Assembly (NCBI GenBank): GCA_013397845.1
Contig: VZTG01007794.1
Coordinates: 2,089,827 to 2,153,826, forward strand
Origin: Melanocharis versteri
Lineage: Eukaryota; Chordata; Aves; Passeriformes; Melanocharitidae
Direction: 5' to 3'
Length of the DNA stretch: 64,000 nucleotides
The notes below the pieces were generated by a model. It saw only the letters and a list, made by a program, of their open reading frames with translations, was not told the origin of the DNA and did no database searches. Of the stretch, positions 48,562 to 60,632 are shown one piece after another. The position numbers and the translations under genes are program-made. Numbering within the stretch: position 1 is the stretch's first letter; every line of letters starts with the position of its first letter.

Positions 48562-49553
48562 TTGGTCTCCAGATGTCTCAGATCCCTCAAACATCCATCT
48601 CCGTATGAAATACATCCTACTCTGGAAGCTTCTCTCTCCACTGATCAGAGGAATCTGCAAAACTAGCTTAAACTAGCTGGATAAATGAGCAGAGATGAGC
48701 CCCATCCTTTAGCTTTGCAGTAATTGTTGTAAAGACGTCAGACATTGTAATGATGACAAATGGGTAGTCTTTTAATTCCTACAGGAAAAAGGTATTTTTT
48801 TATTTTCTCTGTTTTCATCGTTGGCTTAAGCAATTGTGCCGCACCTAAAAGGAATGACTCAACCCTGCATTGTGTGTTCCCCCACCTCACCACCCGTGCT
48901 CCTTGGTTATCATGTCATTTAGCAATCAGACAGAACAGAGATTCAGATGAGGGAACCCTTCTCTTTTTTTTTGCTGTTTTTTGCTGGGCGGAGCATTTAT
49001 CTGGCTCAGCCGTATGTGCTCCATTTCCCAAATGCATGAGCCCTATAGCTGGCACAAAGGAAAGGATGGGAAATTATGGACGGGGCAAAACAATACTAGA
49101 CATTTTGGCAAAATCCAGACTTGGATGTGCTCAGGGTGGTCATGAAAGCACACCTAACTCACACATGGTCCTGTAACCCAGTGGTGAGAGTTTCTCCATT
49201 TTGTTACTGGTTTCCAGATTCATCTGAGCACTGCTATTCTTTTCCACTTCTTTGTAGAAAGACAAAACAATTAAGCACAGTAAAGTTTGCCATACATGAG
49301 TTCATCAAACACCTGAAATGAAACCTATCAAGGTGTTGTGTGGCATTAGGCAGCCAATTTCTGCACTTGTGGTAAGCCGAGTTCCATTTTCCAGGACTAA
49401 ACAGGGAAGGAGGCTGCATGGGAAGCAGCAAGTTTGGTCACCCTGGAAGTTGTGAGACAATGGGGAGCCAGGATTCCTGGAGTAGCAGTTAGTGTAAAGA
49501 AGACATTTTGGACAGGCTAAGGATGTGATCCTGTCCCTTCTGATTGTGTACCT
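48562..49553. other. Unique non-coding sequence, no gene seen
   Basis: A 138-codon plus frame (48760-49176) is the main opening. It contains no motif that I recognise, and lies in T-rich then mixed sequence. A short direct repeat (AAACTAGCT twice) lies at 48660-48677. Confidence 0.45.
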
Positions 49554-49590
49554 GGGGAGAGGAGAAAGAAAGAGAAAGAGAAAGAGAAAG
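49554..49590. repeat. Pure purine GAGAAA-type microsatellite
   Basis: Thirty-seven consecutive purines contain four to five GAGAAA-like units and end at a C at 49591. Mirror-symmetric purine tracts can form triplex DNA. The Arg-Lys run in the overlapping 69-codon frame is an artefact. Confidence 0.9.
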
Positions 49591-52500
49591 CGAATTAGCT
49601 ATTTAGGAGGAACTCCAAAGCCTGTGGTTATGTTTTATTTTGTTAAAACACATGAATTAGTTAAATTTTCCAGGGTTGAGTTCCAAATCCCTCACAGTAT
49701 GTTTGGTAAAGCTAACAGCAGTCTGAAAGCTTGAGTCACTAAAATTAAACCACCTTTATCTGCTCTACAGCACTATCCACTTATTTATACCTCTACCCAC
49801 TTTAATAAACCACCATGTGACTTAACTGCTTTTTCAGGTTTATACAGTTAGGGTACTCCTAAAACTGGTTCCTTTAGACACTGCGAAGCGTTATTTTTGT
49901 CTGTTTGTTTGTTTTCCACCTTCCACTAATTGCTATACCACAGACACCTGTTTCCTTGGGCAGTACACACGGCGACATAGACCCTTGCTACCAGATCAGC
50001 TGTACATGGAGGTTTTGTCATGTGTCTATTACCATGGCATAGCCACCAAAGGCAGAATTGCTTGTAGCTGGAATGGGACTCATGAGGCAGAGCAAAACTT
50101 GAGGTTGCAACTGCATCTGGTGATCCATGAACTAAACTCATGGTGGTGTCAGCAGAAGAGCTTTCTTTCATGACAATTTGGTAAGGAGCCATTGCCATGT
50201 AGTTGAAGCTGGATTTGGTGACTACCCTAGCTGTGTTTCCTGCCTTCACACTGACCAACCTAATGTCAGCCCAGAGCGAAGGGATGTGGGGAGGAGGAGC
50301 TGAAATTAAAAGAAAAGAGCCCTTTCAACCTTATCATTAAGTCTTCCTCTGGGGCTTGGGTTTCAAGCAGACTCTCTGAGAGTTGCGTAAGTAAGATCAG
50401 AGAGACTCTGGACTGTGCATGCAGAAATAACACAATGAAAGCCTAAAGGCACACAGCAGCATGGAGGGCACAAATTATCCTTCAGCAGCCTCTGTAGTGG
50501 TGAAACCTTTCCAGTGAGTAGCTCACTGCTAAGGAAACGGGATGTTCTATAGGACCAGGTAACAGTGAACTGGGGTCTCTCCCTTTTCAAGCAGGCACAG
50601 AGCTAAAGGGTATCCAAGTTGGCATTTCTGTTTTACCTCTTGTTAGAGCAGTTCAAGTTTTGGTAATATAGCGAGGGCCTACTTTTCTGGCTCGGTGGTT
50701 AGAACATGCAGGGATGGGAAGGGGAGTATATATGACATATAAGCTCTGATCCAGGGAGGAGCTCATTAATTTTGCAAAATTGAGCCCCATCAGCAGAAGT
50801 CCTAGAGAGCCACTCACCACTGGGGTGAGCGCTTGGGGATGCAAGCCCAGATCTGGGAGGTGGCCAAGATGTCAGCTTAGGATGGCACTCACTCATCACC
50901 ACACTGTACTTCCAGTTGACTTAAAGATTTCCAGTGAGTGGACTAAATTTTAAAAGTATTTCAGCAACAAAACAAAACAAAGAAGCAAAAGACGAGATTT
51001 GTTTCTATCCAAACCAAAACATTTGGGGATTTTTTTTTCTTTCTTTTCATTTGGCTGACGAACAAGTAACTTCTGCATTATTAAAGGAAATGAACTAAGT
51101 CTTCTGTGGTAATAAGTCATTTCCCTCTCCCCTTTGGTTTCAGGGGTTCAGGAAGGTCACCAAAGACTCTGACCTCGTAGTTCACAGAAACCAAAAGGTC
51201 ATGTCCTCCAGAACAACAGCTGAGTACTCTGCCTCAGGACTGACTTTGTTTTATCCAAAGTGTTTGTTTGGGCTGTCTCCCACATCCTGAAAAGTCCCAC
51301 TCATAGACACTTGGTACCTGAAACCACTTTTTGACACAAAAAAAATGATGGATGAGTCACAATTCTGGTAAAGGGAGTGATGTCTCCTCTCCACGGACAG
51401 GGATAAATGAGGACACTGGCAACCAGGAGTTTGTCCAGCTACTTGCCTTCTCCTGAGTGCTGAGGCACAGCCTCCAACCAGTTCATATATTTCTATTTGT
51501 TCACTCTTCTGTCATCCATCTTGCCTCACGACAGATGAGCATGAAAAGACCTAAGCTCTGCCAAGTTCTCAACAAAAACATTAATATAATTCACCTTCCA
51601 GAGCTCTGCTCCAGCTGCTCCACACTATATCTTTTGTTGGTTACTTGTATGAATAATAATATCTGCAGTTAGTCTAGCTAAGATTGCAACAGAAAAAGAA
51701 GTTAACCCTCCTGCTTCAGGGCACAAACCAATTCAGATTCTGGCAGGTTTGCCAGGCCTGAGGGTAGGAATTCATACAACCTTTTCCACAGGAGCCAGCA
51801 TCACCTGCATCCCTTCTCTCCACTCCTCCTTTCTGGCCTGTTTTCCTGACCTCTTGCACTACCTTTCAGGATTTTTGCTTGCTGCAAGCTTTTGCCCCTA
51901 CCTGGAGAGGCAGACTGTTCACCCTGTTGCATGCACGTTCTCCACCTGCAGCTGGTTCCAGCTCTCCCTTGTTTACCCTCGGTTTTGTCAGCCATCTCTT
52001 GCTACAACTTCAAGTGAAAATTTCTGGTTTTCCTTCCCTGTCATTGCTGTTCCTTTCTCCTCAGCCTTAACCATCCCCACTTTCCTTGATGTCTTTTCCT
52101 ACTCCCTTTCTCGCTCTCTGCAAGCACAGAGTTTAGAGACCAGGCAAGGCATAGACATGGGGCTGGACCTGATGGAGCTGAGTCCACAGACACCTGCAGA
52201 GGCATCTCCACCTGGATGCACATGCTGCCTGCAGGAAGGAGGTGGGGGTCTCCTTACCTACCTTGGACTTCTCTCCCTGCATCCTGAAAGGGACAGGCAT
52301 GGCATGGGGGTCTCCCCAGCTCCCTGCTCCCACCAACAAGAGCCCATCAGCCCCTTGTGCCTGCCTGCAGTTCCATGCCAAGGTGTGGCCCATGGCACTG
52401 ATATCCATTTCCTCATTATCAGCTGCCTCCTTCCTGCCTACGGAGGTTGGGTTATGGAAGGTGTCCCCATTTGCTTCAAAACACTGACTTACAGAGGGAT

Positions 52501-54473
52501 GAAGATTTCTGCAGCTTGCTGATCTCTGTTTTTCATTGATGCATGGCAAGATGAGCAGGGAAAATATTCCTTAATCCCTCCTTCATATCAATCATACAAC
52601 CCCCACCTTTGCCTACAGGGTGCTAGATAAAGATGAGAGCTACTGCCTAGTGTGCTGGCCAGAAAAGCCTCATTTTTTACACATTCTCCCTGAACTGCTG
52701 CCTTTTATCTATATTTGGACTGCAGTTTTCCTGGAGCTGGGACCATCCTTCCACTGTGTTTTCATAGCATCAAACACAAGGATCTTACTGGGTTACTGGG
52801 GTCCACAGTCACTGCCCAGGTACAGTGCTGATTTCACCGGCTGGTTATATTGGGGTATATGAGTAAGACAGGGCTGGAAGAGGAGTGGCAGAACAGCCCA
52901 TCACCCAGTGCTCCAAGCTGGGACACTTTCTCTGTCCCTTCTCCCTGTTGCTATAGAAAACATGATGTTACCTGCTGCAAGAGTTTTGCCGGAGGAAGTT
53001 TGCACAGCCGGATTCTGCTGGTACATGTGAAGGACTATGGCCAGACGCCCTTTCAGACTTGCTGTTCCCATTTCGAGGTAGGAGACACAATGACAAATAC
53101 CAAGCAAAGGAAATAGACTTACCCAGTGCATCTCAATGCAGACAACAGACTTCAAGCCACAGAGGTTGGTGCCTCCCACCTCATATTCTCCTAACCTGCT
53201 CTCACCTTGCTCTCTCCCATTTTTTTCCCCTCTAATCTTTCCCTTGTCATTAACAGGAAAAGGTACCAAAGCAGAAGATGGACTCCTTCCAAATCTTGTC
53301 TTTGTCTGCTTACATTCTGTGTTTTTAGTTCTCCTCTCTCCCATTGAGATCATTTACCCAGAAAATAGCCAGAAAAATGTAGTAGATCCTAATGGAAGCC
53401 TATTACTAACTGTGGTTCACCATGCACATAATTGTAGGCCTGGGAGAGTGTGATCACATACCCTAGAAGTGAGGAGTTTATGATGGCCTGATCCAAACCC
53501 CTGTAATGTAAACGGCATCCTTTTCACTGGCTTCAAGGGGCTTTGGGTAATGCTGTAAATAGTCCAGCAAGATACTGTACATGGATATGACAACTATTTA
53601 TAGGCGTTATGATAGATAAGATGGGTACTCACCATCTAAATCTAGCCACTGTGTCATCTGAGGAGAGACAAATCAGGACTGATGCTTAGTGGACTGAGAG
53701 ATATCAGTGACGATGAAGGACCATTGACTGATGTGTCACCTGTTTCCCCAAAACAGAAGCACCTGAGATCCTTCATCATCTGCTGCAAGTGCCCTTTGTA
53801 ACTGATAGTTTTGTTCTAAAGGAGAGTTTTGTCAAATATAGCTAGGTAATAGCCTTCAGATTTATGATATTTTTCTGCAGCAAATGCTCCTAGAGCATCT
53901 CACGATGATCCAAGCCCTCTGAGAAATCTGTAGTCTTATATCTTCCTTTGATTGGATCTCTCTAACTGTGGCCAATGACCCCACAATCATTGAAAACCCA
54001 TGCTTGGTGATGGTGCAAGTTAACATGGATGACCTTGGTACCCAGGATTACGTGGGCAATACAGACTTGATTGCTATCATCAGTACCCAAGGTTACCAGC
54101 CCTGACAACATCAGAGTTGAGTTACCTGCGTGGAACAACCTATTCATATTCATAGCTGTGAGCAAGCTCCTCACTGGCATTCATAAACACCTCTCCCTCT
54201 GAGCAGAACACAGTGTGCAGATGTTATCATGCAAATTATTCTTTTCAGATAAAGATGTCCTAACTTCTGATGTTGGAGGAGTGTATCATTTCACATTGTA
54301 GAGGGATCACCAGCAGATATTTTACAAATCTTCACGTCAAAGTGCAGGTGAGAGCAGGTTGTCCATACGCATGTAATTATGGTGGTGCCTAATCAAGAAC
54401 AGCCCCATTGTCTTTGGCACTGCATAAACACACAGAGAGAAATAGACAATCGCTGATTCCAAGAGTTTACAGC
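49591..54473. other. Unique non-coding sequence, pyrimidine-rich patch, no gene called
   Basis: This stretch holds the longest ATG-started open frame of the window, 257 codons at 51749-52522 plus. Its upstream two thirds is T/C-rich, which removes stop codons by composition. It has an opposing 138-codon minus frame, no signal or domain that I recognise, and no adjacent promoter or polyadenylation structure. Other frames (49926-50258 and 52901-53353 minus, 52850-53116 and 53136-53453 plus) also overlap antisense. 53480-53545 has a phrase (GATCCAAACCCCTGTAATG, then ACTGGCTTCAAGGGGCTTTGG) resembling an old amniote repeat of the 'gatccaaagcccattgaagtcaatgg' type, too diverged to call firmly. Confidence 0.45.
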
Positions 54474-54502
54474 TAAATTAATTAATTAATTAATTAATTA
54501 AA
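54474..54502. repeat. ATTA tetranucleotide microsatellite
   Basis: Six tandem ATTA units (54477-54500) with matching flanks make a 29-bp perfect tract. Each unit contains a homeodomain-core TAAT, but the perfect periodicity marks it as a simple repeat. Confidence 0.95.
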
Positions 54503-57500
54503 GTCCAGGCTCGGATTGGTTGAAATGCTAAGGGGTTTAGCACAAAAACCTCAGAAGTGATACAGATAGTGCTCATGCATGGGTGGAGAGACCTTCAGTA
54601 AAATCATCAATGGATCATTAATCTACAGTCCTGTTTCTCTGTCACGAGGCAGGAGAGAATAGGGGAACAGGAGTGAAAAAGAGGAGGGATTCTACAGCTC
54701 TTAATAGCTGATGTTGGTTTTACTTCCCCAAAAATGCCACTGGCAGATATTCACTTTGGATATGACCAGAACAGGTTTTAAAGGCCTCTTTCCACACACA
54801 AAAAACTCTAGAGTCTTATTTAGCAAGATCCCATGCAGTAGCAAGAAGAGAAGTCAGTCCAGCTTGTTTGAGGCTTAGCACTGATCCCAAGATATAGGAA
54901 TGACATGGTCATTATGCTAGGCTTTGAGGAAACACACATGCAATTCCTCAGCCTCTGGCACAGAAACAAGAAATATCCAATATCCATGTGTAGAAGAGCA
55001 TCTCCTTTCTTTGGAACTTGTGAGGCCTGCACAGTGCTTGAATGGATCTTCCATTATACCTACATGGCTGGCAGACCAGCGGTGCTGGCTGGTTGTGCTT
55101 GAGTCCCAGGTAGCAAGTTCCAGGCACCAATACCCTGAGGTTTGTGTCAGTGTGATTCCTCTGTCACGCTGAGTTCTGCAATCCCATTTCTGCAAAGCAT
55201 CTCTTTCATTTCAGGGATCTGCTCACATCCATTGGTGTTCATGGAAATACTGGGTGCCATATTCATTGTTAATCTCCAGTAAGACTCATATGCAAGTCTG
55301 CTGAATAGAAACTTCTGGTCCCTGGACAACACAGAGAGCCATGCTGGAGACTGTAGAAAAGAGGGATGTACAGAAGTCAGCTGTCTCACACTGACAGCAG
55401 CCCTGGCACACATGGATTTGGTGTTCTTATGGCCTAAAGAATGCAGTCACTACTGTCTGCATACACATTGTTATGGAGTGGTAGGATAGATCTATTTGTT
55501 CATTTTATTCTTGATCTATTGAGGCTATTCTGTGCTTGTCTTTTTCTGTTGACTTAATTATATAAACTTCCTCTAATGCAAGAATAAGTATCTTTTGTGC
55601 TGTAACCCTAAGATCCTCTGCGAGGGATTCTGCATGGACTGCAAATGATCTCAGATATTGTGATGACCCTGTAGTGACCACTCAACTGCAGTTGTCTGAA
55701 GAGCTCTCAGACTTTCCAAACAGCCACATGAATTGCAACCTCAACTGTTTCTGCAAGTTTAGTTGGAAAAGTCTATACTAAATCTTTTACTTGAAAGGTT
55801 TTTAGGTTTTTGTTGAAAAACCTGAAGAAAAACTACTTTGGTTGCAAAGAAAACTTTTCCAGTGTTGGGTTGCAATTTTCAGTACCCAGTCCCTAAAAAA
55901 TGTAACTGCATTTGGCTTTCAACAACTGAAAACCAAAAAAGATATTTTTGCTTTACGTAATACCCCAAAGTCTAACATGGATTTCTTCTGGAAATATTAG
56001 TTCTGTCCACAAAAATGTGCTAGTCTTGGTATCTTCTATTGTTGTTGTCATTCAAATAAAATCCTGGACTAACTTTACTCACTTTTTTTTTTAATGATCC
56101 TTCCTCTGGCTGAATTTTTTCTTTTCTAAATGCGTGCATCTAGTTAAGTTCCGAATTCCTTTGCAGTGACAGGCCACGTCGAAGAAGGAAGTGTGTTCTT
56201 CCCCGCAGGCAGGACAGGGAATCCCTTCTCATCCTGTCACTGTGTGTAGAGGATACTGTGTCTTTCATTTCTTCCAGTTAGTCACCACTCCAAAAGCTTC
56301 TGTAATGAACGCTGAGTGCAAATATTCATTATCAAGGGGAGTGTTTTCTTGGTGAGTTCCCATGTATCTTCTTCACAGTGAGACCGAGAGCGTTACTCTA
56401 TTTGGGTAGCTTGTTACAAAAACATCAAATGCCTCCAGTGCATCTGCTTTAGGTACTGACTTAACACCAAGCTGGAAAATGACAGCATTTGATTAATATC
56501 TCCCAGACACATAATATTGGTGACATCGATTTGTGGTTGGTTACGCTTTTTTTATTGGTTAGTTTTCTGTTGGCCAATTAGAAACTGTCCACTAAACTGA
56601 GCATATTTGAAGTGCTAAGTCAATGTGGATATTCCGTCAGTGTCATTCCCTAGAAAGTTATAAGAATTTCAGGTTATGGTGGCCTGAGGTCTGGGCACTT
56701 CCAAAACCTAAAAGCATAAACAGGTCAGGCAAGTTCTGAGCTTCTGGAGCTGTTTCACAGTCTGTGTCTCACACCTTCCTTGATCGTAGATAAATTCTTC
56801 TCTCTTATCTGCTTTCTAGAAACTTTCCCCGACATGAAAAGCCATGGAGAATCAGTAAGCACTGATTTATGGTGCATTAGCACATGCAACATATGTTTCT
56901 CTGACTCCAGAGAAAGTCTGGCTCTGCAGTGCTTGGAAATGGTCTTTAAAAGCCCAAGGCAGAGTGTTACACACATCAGAATGTGCTCTCTGCGGGTGAA
57001 ATTCAGCTCTCTGTAGTGACATACCACACTGCTGAGGTAGTTGCTAAGTTCTGTTCAAATGCCAGATGCATTTCATCCTGTAGCCTTTATTGATATATTA
57101 GAGAGCAGATCAGAAGTCATGTACCTTGGCATTGATTTGGTATTGGGACTAAATCAACATCAGCTTTGATTGCTCCAAATTACTCTGTATATTACTAGGC
57201 TCTGAATGCTCTGCCAGGGGATTAATCACCAACAACAAAGAATTAACTACGTGTCAAAGTTATAAAAGGAGGGGTTTTAAGAAGGCATCTCTTTATCCGT
57301 CTTTGTGAAAACAAAGCAATGCGCAATGAGAGATGTACAAATAATCAGAACACCCAAGGGGGAGGAGCAGAGGTGCAGAACAAGCTTCCAGCAAGACAAC
57401 CTGCTAAAAAGGTTACTTTAGAAGCTTTTTGATGATGGAGCTTATTGTATTTATGAAAGATGTGACAGGGCACACTTGCCTGTAATAGCAAGGGATTGGA

Positions 57501-60500
57501 ATTGTCAACCGGGGACAGCCCTTCTGGCCCTTTTCCTATCATGCGCTGTCTGAGGCATTGCAATTAAACTCAGCACAACAGCTGTAAATAGGGAGAGCTG
57601 CAAAAGTACAGTCAGGTGAAACTCTTATCAATGGAATAATAAAAGCAGCCAGTGTAGTGTGAAGAAAGCAGTTAGCAGGATAGAGAATGGCTGCACAATA
57701 AGAAGAGGGAAGCCAGCAGGCCTGTTTCTGGACACAGACCAGTACCTTGTGATGCATTGTGTAGTGAAGTCAATCATTTCATGAAGCTTAGGACTTGTAT
57801 CTCAGGAAAAGGAAAAGATCATTTTGAGTTCAAATGTCTGTCATCACAGCTAGGTTTGCAATGCCTTTCCAAGAGCTGAAATAATAGCTGAAATGGCTCA
57901 TCTATGTACAAAATAAAAGATAAAAAGACAGATTTGTCTCCACTGGAAGGTCAGTGAAATTTATCAAACCATTAAAACCACTTTATTTCTTCAGAATTCT
58001 CCGAAAGCAGCCTCTCTAACTCTGAGTTATTTCCAGACTGCTCACCACTTCCTCTCATCTTTATAATACACGAATGACCCTCCTATCTTTCAGACTTGGC
58101 TTTGCTGAAGTTTATATTCTGCTAAATAAATACTACATCCTGCAGCTCTTAGCACTAAAAAAATATCAGCCCATCTGGGTTTTTTTCCTCTCTTGATGAA
58201 AAGTATCTTCAGGGAAGACTGCACGTCCACATCCTGAAGGATGGAGGCAGGCAGTAAATCCCATCGATGATGAAAGCCATGTTCTGTATTTCCTCTTTTT
58301 ATTCTTGATTATAGCTGTACACACACTTGCCTTTTGCTATTTTCCCATCTTGAGCACTGTCCAGACCTTAGAAACATCAGGGTCAGGGTTGAAACCTCTA
58401 TTCTGGAGTCTGACTGATGGCAAATTTGTGGGGATGGATCCTGATAACTGACCAGTGGCTAGCTCGTCATTACCACGGAGGACATTGTGAGCTACCTTTC
58501 CTTCAGTCCTTTTCCACTATCCCCTCCTGTGGTCCCAATGCAAATGAAGCCAACAGATGGGCTGGACTCTGGCCGCCTCCTGATCTGTGAGCGTCACCTG
58601 CTGCTGTGTCCATGTCACCGAACCATGGAAGCAATGGCTGCTGTCTTCTACCAACACCTCATCTCTGCAACATAGGCATCCAGGCGCAAGTGTGCCTGGA
58701 ATAGCATGGAATGGCCTCCTGAGGCCCTCACCATTGGCAGATCTGGTACATCAGTTAGCGGGAAGAGCTGTGGGCAGGATGGGCACAGGTGGATGGACAG
58801 CTCCAGCTATGAGCCAGGCTGGGTGCAAGCCCACCCACCTGCCCCACAGGGGCAGGGGTAATGCAGAGCAGAACTCGAAAATGTCCCTTTTAATAGTCAC
58901 TTGAGTATCTTGCTGATTCCAGTGTGGCTGGTCTGCGGCAGACCACAGGCATCTGATACTTCTCGAGATCTTCTATGGCAACAGAAAGAGCAGAGTAGTT
59001 CCCTGCTCCCTGGTGAAATAACAGTTGTCATTTGGGTGATGCAGACATTGTTTCCTTCATGTGCCTCGAGGCATGAGAGAGAGTGGGGCCAGATAAGCTA
59101 CGAGTGACCTGACCAGTGAGAATGAAATGCCAAGGAAGAGAGACAAACCCAGAGCAGACAACCAGATCTGAAGAGAGAGTGCTATGTTCCATTTAATGAG
59201 GTACATCTCTGACTTGTATGATCAAGAGTCACGGACTAAGCAGAGGAATTCTCCTGCCAAGAGGTTCAGAGAGCAATGTCTCCTCCTCAAGAACCTAAGA
59301 TGAAAGGCAGGTCTTGCATGTAGAGATGTCCATCAGGCTGACTTGATTTCTGACCAGTCTGGAGAGGCGACTTTTTGTTCTCTCTGATTTGTCCTCTGCG
59401 TTAACCTTTGCTTTAGATTCTTGTCAAAACAAGACCAGCCTCTTGAAGTGCAGCACACACTCTGTCCTGTTTAGTTTTGTAATGTTTTGTTTGGCTGCTG
59501 GCAACTTGTTCATCAGAAGAAACAATACGTCTTTCGTCCATGCCCTAAATCCCCTCCTGTAACAGCAGAAATATAACAAAGCCCACCCTGTCCATCAGAT
59601 TTCAACAGAAATAAAATAGCTAACCACATCAGCTTTCTGACATAATGTTATCAGAAACCCACTTGGGTGAAGCAGTGCAGAAAGTTCCTGGGATCAGCTT
59701 ATTGGGGAACAAGCGACAGAAAGGGACTGCTGTATTAGGAAAAATTGTCCACATGGTCGAATGCCAAAACTACAGCTAACAGTAGTGGATGCTTGAAGGA
59801 CAAGTGCAAAACCCTTCCTAATTCACCTAAATTCCATGCCATCAGGGATATTTTACTCCGCCCCTTTCGTGGCTGATTATCTCATGCCCTGAAGCTGGGC
59901 AGTGATAGTGTTTGTATTTCATCCTGGCCAGCCTGGGCTTTGAAGGCACATGTATGGCTGGTGTACTGTAAGTGCAGAGGCCATTATTCATGCTTTATTA
60001 AGACACGGTCCATTCCCTTTACCTAACAGCAAAGGTAAATTTAGCCACATGTCTATCACATGTTCAATCTAAACTGTTTGTCTCAATAACATCCTGCAAC
60101 ACAGAGCTCTCTGAAAGTACTATATTCATGGCCAGAAAAAGTATTTCCTTTTATACTTTCAAGTCTATGTTCTTAAAATAAAGGGAGACTCCTGCTCTTG
60201 TTTTATTGTAAAGTGAAGTAGCAGTGCTGGTTGGAGTCACCTGCATTAGTACATACTCCTGCTTCCCCTCCTTATGCTCCCACCTGAGTATAACTTCCTG
60301 AACAATATTTTCTCCTTCTCAAAGCTCTTCTTCCCCTCACACCTCCTGCACTTTTGTAGCTCTCTGGGCAGACATATTCTATTACCACTGCTCAGTTCTC
60401 TTAGGAGCAAGGTGATTTGTGGCACAAACATACCCAAGCCTTTCATGCTGGCAGTTATCCAGAGTCCCTGCACTGACTTAGCTGCTGCCTCGTATCCCAT

Positions 60501-60556
60501 CATGAACTGCCTGTTTGTCTTTCCATCACCTGCTGCAGCTGGTTCTAACTTCACTT
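54503..60556. other. Unique non-coding sequence, no gene seen
   Basis: No repeat family or exon is recognisable. 55530-56150 is AT-rich. 56160-56240 has a few CpG words. 57160-57350 is repeat-free and mixed, and may be constrained. Frames of up to about 105 codons (58587-58904 plus) have no family match. The 153-codon minus and 132-codon plus frames at 60246-60707 occupy the same DNA on opposite strands, so at most one could be real, and neither shows a motif. Confidence 0.5.
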
Positions 60557-60632
60557 GGGAGCTCTTTGAGGACAGAGCCTGCCCTTTAACACGCATGTGT
60601 CCCACACTCAGCCCCATGGAGCACATCATGAG
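60557..60632 (+). mobile_element. Possible ancient LINE/SINE 3'-end relic
   Basis: The phrase GGGAGCTCTTTGAGGACAGA, then GCCTGCCC, then TGTGTCCCACACTCAGCCCC and ATGGAGCAC parallels the old amniote repeat tail 'TAAGCTCTTTGGGGCAGGGACTGTC...CAGCGCCTAGCACAATGGGG'. This tail type is shared by L2- and MIR-related elements in mammals and similar relics in reptiles. The match is loose and from memory. Confidence 0.3.

Noticed and set aside
54474..54502. TAAT-rich tract as a homeodomain site cluster
   Set aside because: Perfect ATTA periodicity marks it as a microsatellite.
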